A stretch of 6,446 nucleotides of DNA from Oscillospiraceae bacterium (lineage in GTDB: Bacteria; Bacillota_A; Clostridia; Oscillospirales; Oscillospiraceae): assembly GCA_017939025.1 (NCBI GenBank), contig JAGBAI010000091.1:1-6446 (forward strand), given 5' to 3'. The notes beneath the pieces are model-generated. The model had not been told where the DNA came from. It did not search any database and saw nothing but the letters and a program-made list of their open reading frames with translations. Shown here one piece after another: positions 5,313 through 6,446 of this stretch (within the stretch, counting starts at the first letter, position 1; every line of letters begins with the position of its first letter). The position numbers were made by a program, and so were the translations under genes.

Positions 5313-6230
5313 TTACTCTTTCGTTTTCTTTTTTCTTCTGGGGAGCTTTTTGAAAAGCACAAAGGCAATGGCAGCAAACACGGCAAAGACAGCAATGTAC
5401 GGGGAACAGACAATGAGCCACACGAAGGCATCCACGAAGCCTTCGCCCACGCCTTCCAGACTGTCTTTAAAACCGCCGGTGATCCGCTCCCAGATGGTGG
5501 GATCCTCCACGGGAGTATATTCCTGCACTTCACGCAGACTCAGGTGAATGGTGGCAAAGTCCACCTGGTTGTTGTAAAGCCGCAGCTGGGAAGTAACAGT
5601 CTCCAGTTCATAGCGAACATCGGTAAGCCGGGCCTCGATCTCCAGAAGATCCGCCATTGTTTCGGCCTCGGCCAGCAGCTCCAGCAGCCGGGCTTCCTCG
5701 GCCTGCAGGGCCTTCATGCGGCTTTCTGTGGCAGTATAGGTCAGGGTGATGTCTTCCAGTGACTTTTCCTTGCTGACAACATTGGCAATGCCAGCCACTT
5801 CTTCCGTAAATTCGTCCACCCGTTCTGCGGGGATCCGGACGGTCAGATTGGCATTGCGATAGCGGCGGTTGGCGTAGGCGCTGCCGTTGTAGATGCTCTG
5901 GTTTTCCACATAGCCGCCCATTTGGGTGATATGGGCATCAATGCCGGTGATGGCAGTGTCCAGATCCTCGGCCTCGGCATCCATGTAGACGGTGACGATC
6001 CATTTACGCTCCTGGGGAAGCGCGGTGGAGGAAGGTTCCGCACCTCCCTCGGTCAGGGCTGCGGCGGAGTCCATGGCCACTGCCTCCTCCGCATATTCCA
6101 TGGGCGCACCCATGCTGGAATTCATGGCAGCAGGCGCAGCGGCCTCGGTCTTGTAGTTGCTGCCGGCACTGGCACCGCAGCCGGTCAGCAGCAGAAGCAG
6201 CGCAAGGGTCAGAGCCAATAAGCGTTTCAT
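5313..6230 (-). CDS. DUF4349 lipoprotein with C-terminal membrane anchor
   Basis: A 305-residue protein with AAGGAGGA (6238-6245 complement) seven bases before its ATG. Residues 1-18 form a lipoprotein signal, with MKR, a leucine-rich core and the lipobox LTGC, so Cys18 should be lipidated outside the cytoplasmic membrane. A low-complexity Ala/Met/Glu linker (about 19-75) follows. The DUF4349 domain then starts at a beta region (about 77-165, including GGYVENQSIY and LTVRIPAERVDEF). It continues with a helical coiled-coil hairpin (about 168-220) and a strand (223-232). A hydrophobic segment (about 266-294) and a basic tail PRRKKKTKE make a C-terminal anchor, so the domain would be tethered at both ends. 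The function of DUF4349 proteins is unknown to me. The gene is convergent with its neighbour and bracketed by the two CGTAGGG repeats; no strong promoter is visible in 6246-6289. Confidence 0.85.
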   Translation of the reverse strand: MKRLLALTLALLLLLTGCGASAGSNYKTEAAAPAAMNSSMGAPMEYAEEAVAMDSAAALTEGGAEPSSTALPQERKWIVTVYMDAEAEDLDTAITGIDAHITQMGGYVENQSIYNGSAYANRRYRNANLTVRIPAERVDEFTEEVAGIANVVSKEKSLEDITLTYTATESRMKALQAEEARLLELLAEAETMADLLEIEARLTDVRYELETVTSQLRLYNNQVDFATIHLSLREVQEYTPVEDPTIWERITGGFKDSLEGVGEGFVDAFVWLIVCSPYIAVFAVFAAIAFVLFKKLPRRKKKTKE

Positions 6231-6289
6231 TTTCTTTTCCTCCTTATGGTATTTTAATTTCAGTTTATCGGGCTGTTTGAATACGTCAT

Positions 6290-6433
6290 CGTAGGGACCG
6301 TCCTCCCGGACGGTCCGCCCAGAAATCCGACCTCAATGGGCGGATTTCTGGAATTTATACGGCGAACGTTGCGAAAAAATTGCCCATCGAGGTCAATTTT
6401 TTCGACGGACCGTCCAGGAGGACGGTCCCTACG
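6290..6433. repeat. 144-bp four-hairpin palindromic element (MITE/REPIN-like)
   Basis: The ends are 28-bp inverted repeats (6290-6317 and 6406-6433) matching at 27 of 28 positions. Each end also folds on itself as GGACCGTCC-N4-GGACGGTCC (6295-6316 and 6407-6428). Inside are two further hairpins with perfect 11-bp stems and 11-base loops: 6319-6351 and 6372-6404. They are placed symmetrically, two bases from the outer hairpins, around a 20-base centre. Loop ACCTCAATGGG (6330-6340) is complementary to loop CCCATCGAGGT (6383-6393) at 10 of 11 positions. No ORF is present and no target-site duplication is obvious. A non-autonomous mobile repeat is the best reading. Confidence 0.8.
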
Positions 6434-6446
6434 CCAATTCGATAAA

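Noticed and set aside
3935..5533. 532-codon minus-strand ORF
   Set aside because: Although long, it is antisense to the membrane protein, crosses its terminator, the palindromic repeat and the end of the lipoprotein gene, and is rich in His/Gln/Arg, as expected for the shadow of a GC-rich membrane protein gene.
5283..5762. 159-codon plus-strand ORF
   Set aside because: It is antisense to the DUF4349 lipoprotein gene, which has a lipobox, a good ribosome binding site and a family match.
1..6446. CRISPR array, tRNA or rRNA genes
   Set aside because: I saw no regularly spaced direct repeats, tRNA cloverleaf or rRNA-like sequence on either strand.

Overview
The window looks like a stretch of a Clostridia (Bacillota) chromosome, plausibly a gut Oscillospiraceae/Ruminococcaceae-type genome. 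The basis is AGGAGG-type ribosome binding sites, consensus sigma-A promoters, a TndX/TnpX-type large serine recombinase, a DUF4349 lipoprotein and GTAGGG-ended palindromic repeats. The genus is an inference. Two blocks meet near 3220-3376: the AT-richer end of a mobile element on the left and GC-richer host DNA on the right.

Left block (1 to about 3300), the recombinase end of an integrative element. A near-perfect sigma-A promoter (60-88) carries a LexA/SOS-type palindrome in its spacer. It drives a long, heavily folded leader (about 95-376) that includes an intrinsic-terminator-like hairpin (171-248). A 48-residue four-cysteine miniprotein follows (377-523), possibly translationally coupled to an 18-codon ORF. 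After a 256-base gene-free stretch come a ribbon-helix-helix-like protein (780-1187), a TnpW-like protein (1209-1412), a pair of competing hairpins (1434-1500) and an intact 549-residue large serine recombinase (1521-3170). No relaxase or conjugation gene lies in the window, so the rest of the element, if present, is to the left. The right end must lie in the hairpin-rich gap after the recombinase.

Right block, host genes. A consensus promoter (3377-3405) drives a 578-residue multipass membrane protein of the DUF6020/GT-C-like kind (3434-5170). A convergent gene (5313-6230, minus) encodes a DUF4349 lipoprotein with an N-terminal lipobox and a C-terminal membrane anchor. A terminator hairpin and a 14-bp palindromic repeat lie between them.

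The most unusual item is at the right edge. A 144-bp palindromic repeat (6290-6433) consists of four hairpins arranged as a mirror image. Its two inner hairpins share an almost identical 11-base loop in inverted orientation, so the loops are complementary, while their stems differ at five positions that all remain paired. It shares its CGTAGGG ends with the smaller palindrome at 5221-5252. The SOS-box promoter with its folded leader, and the alternative hairpins in front of the recombinase, are the other points worth pursuing.
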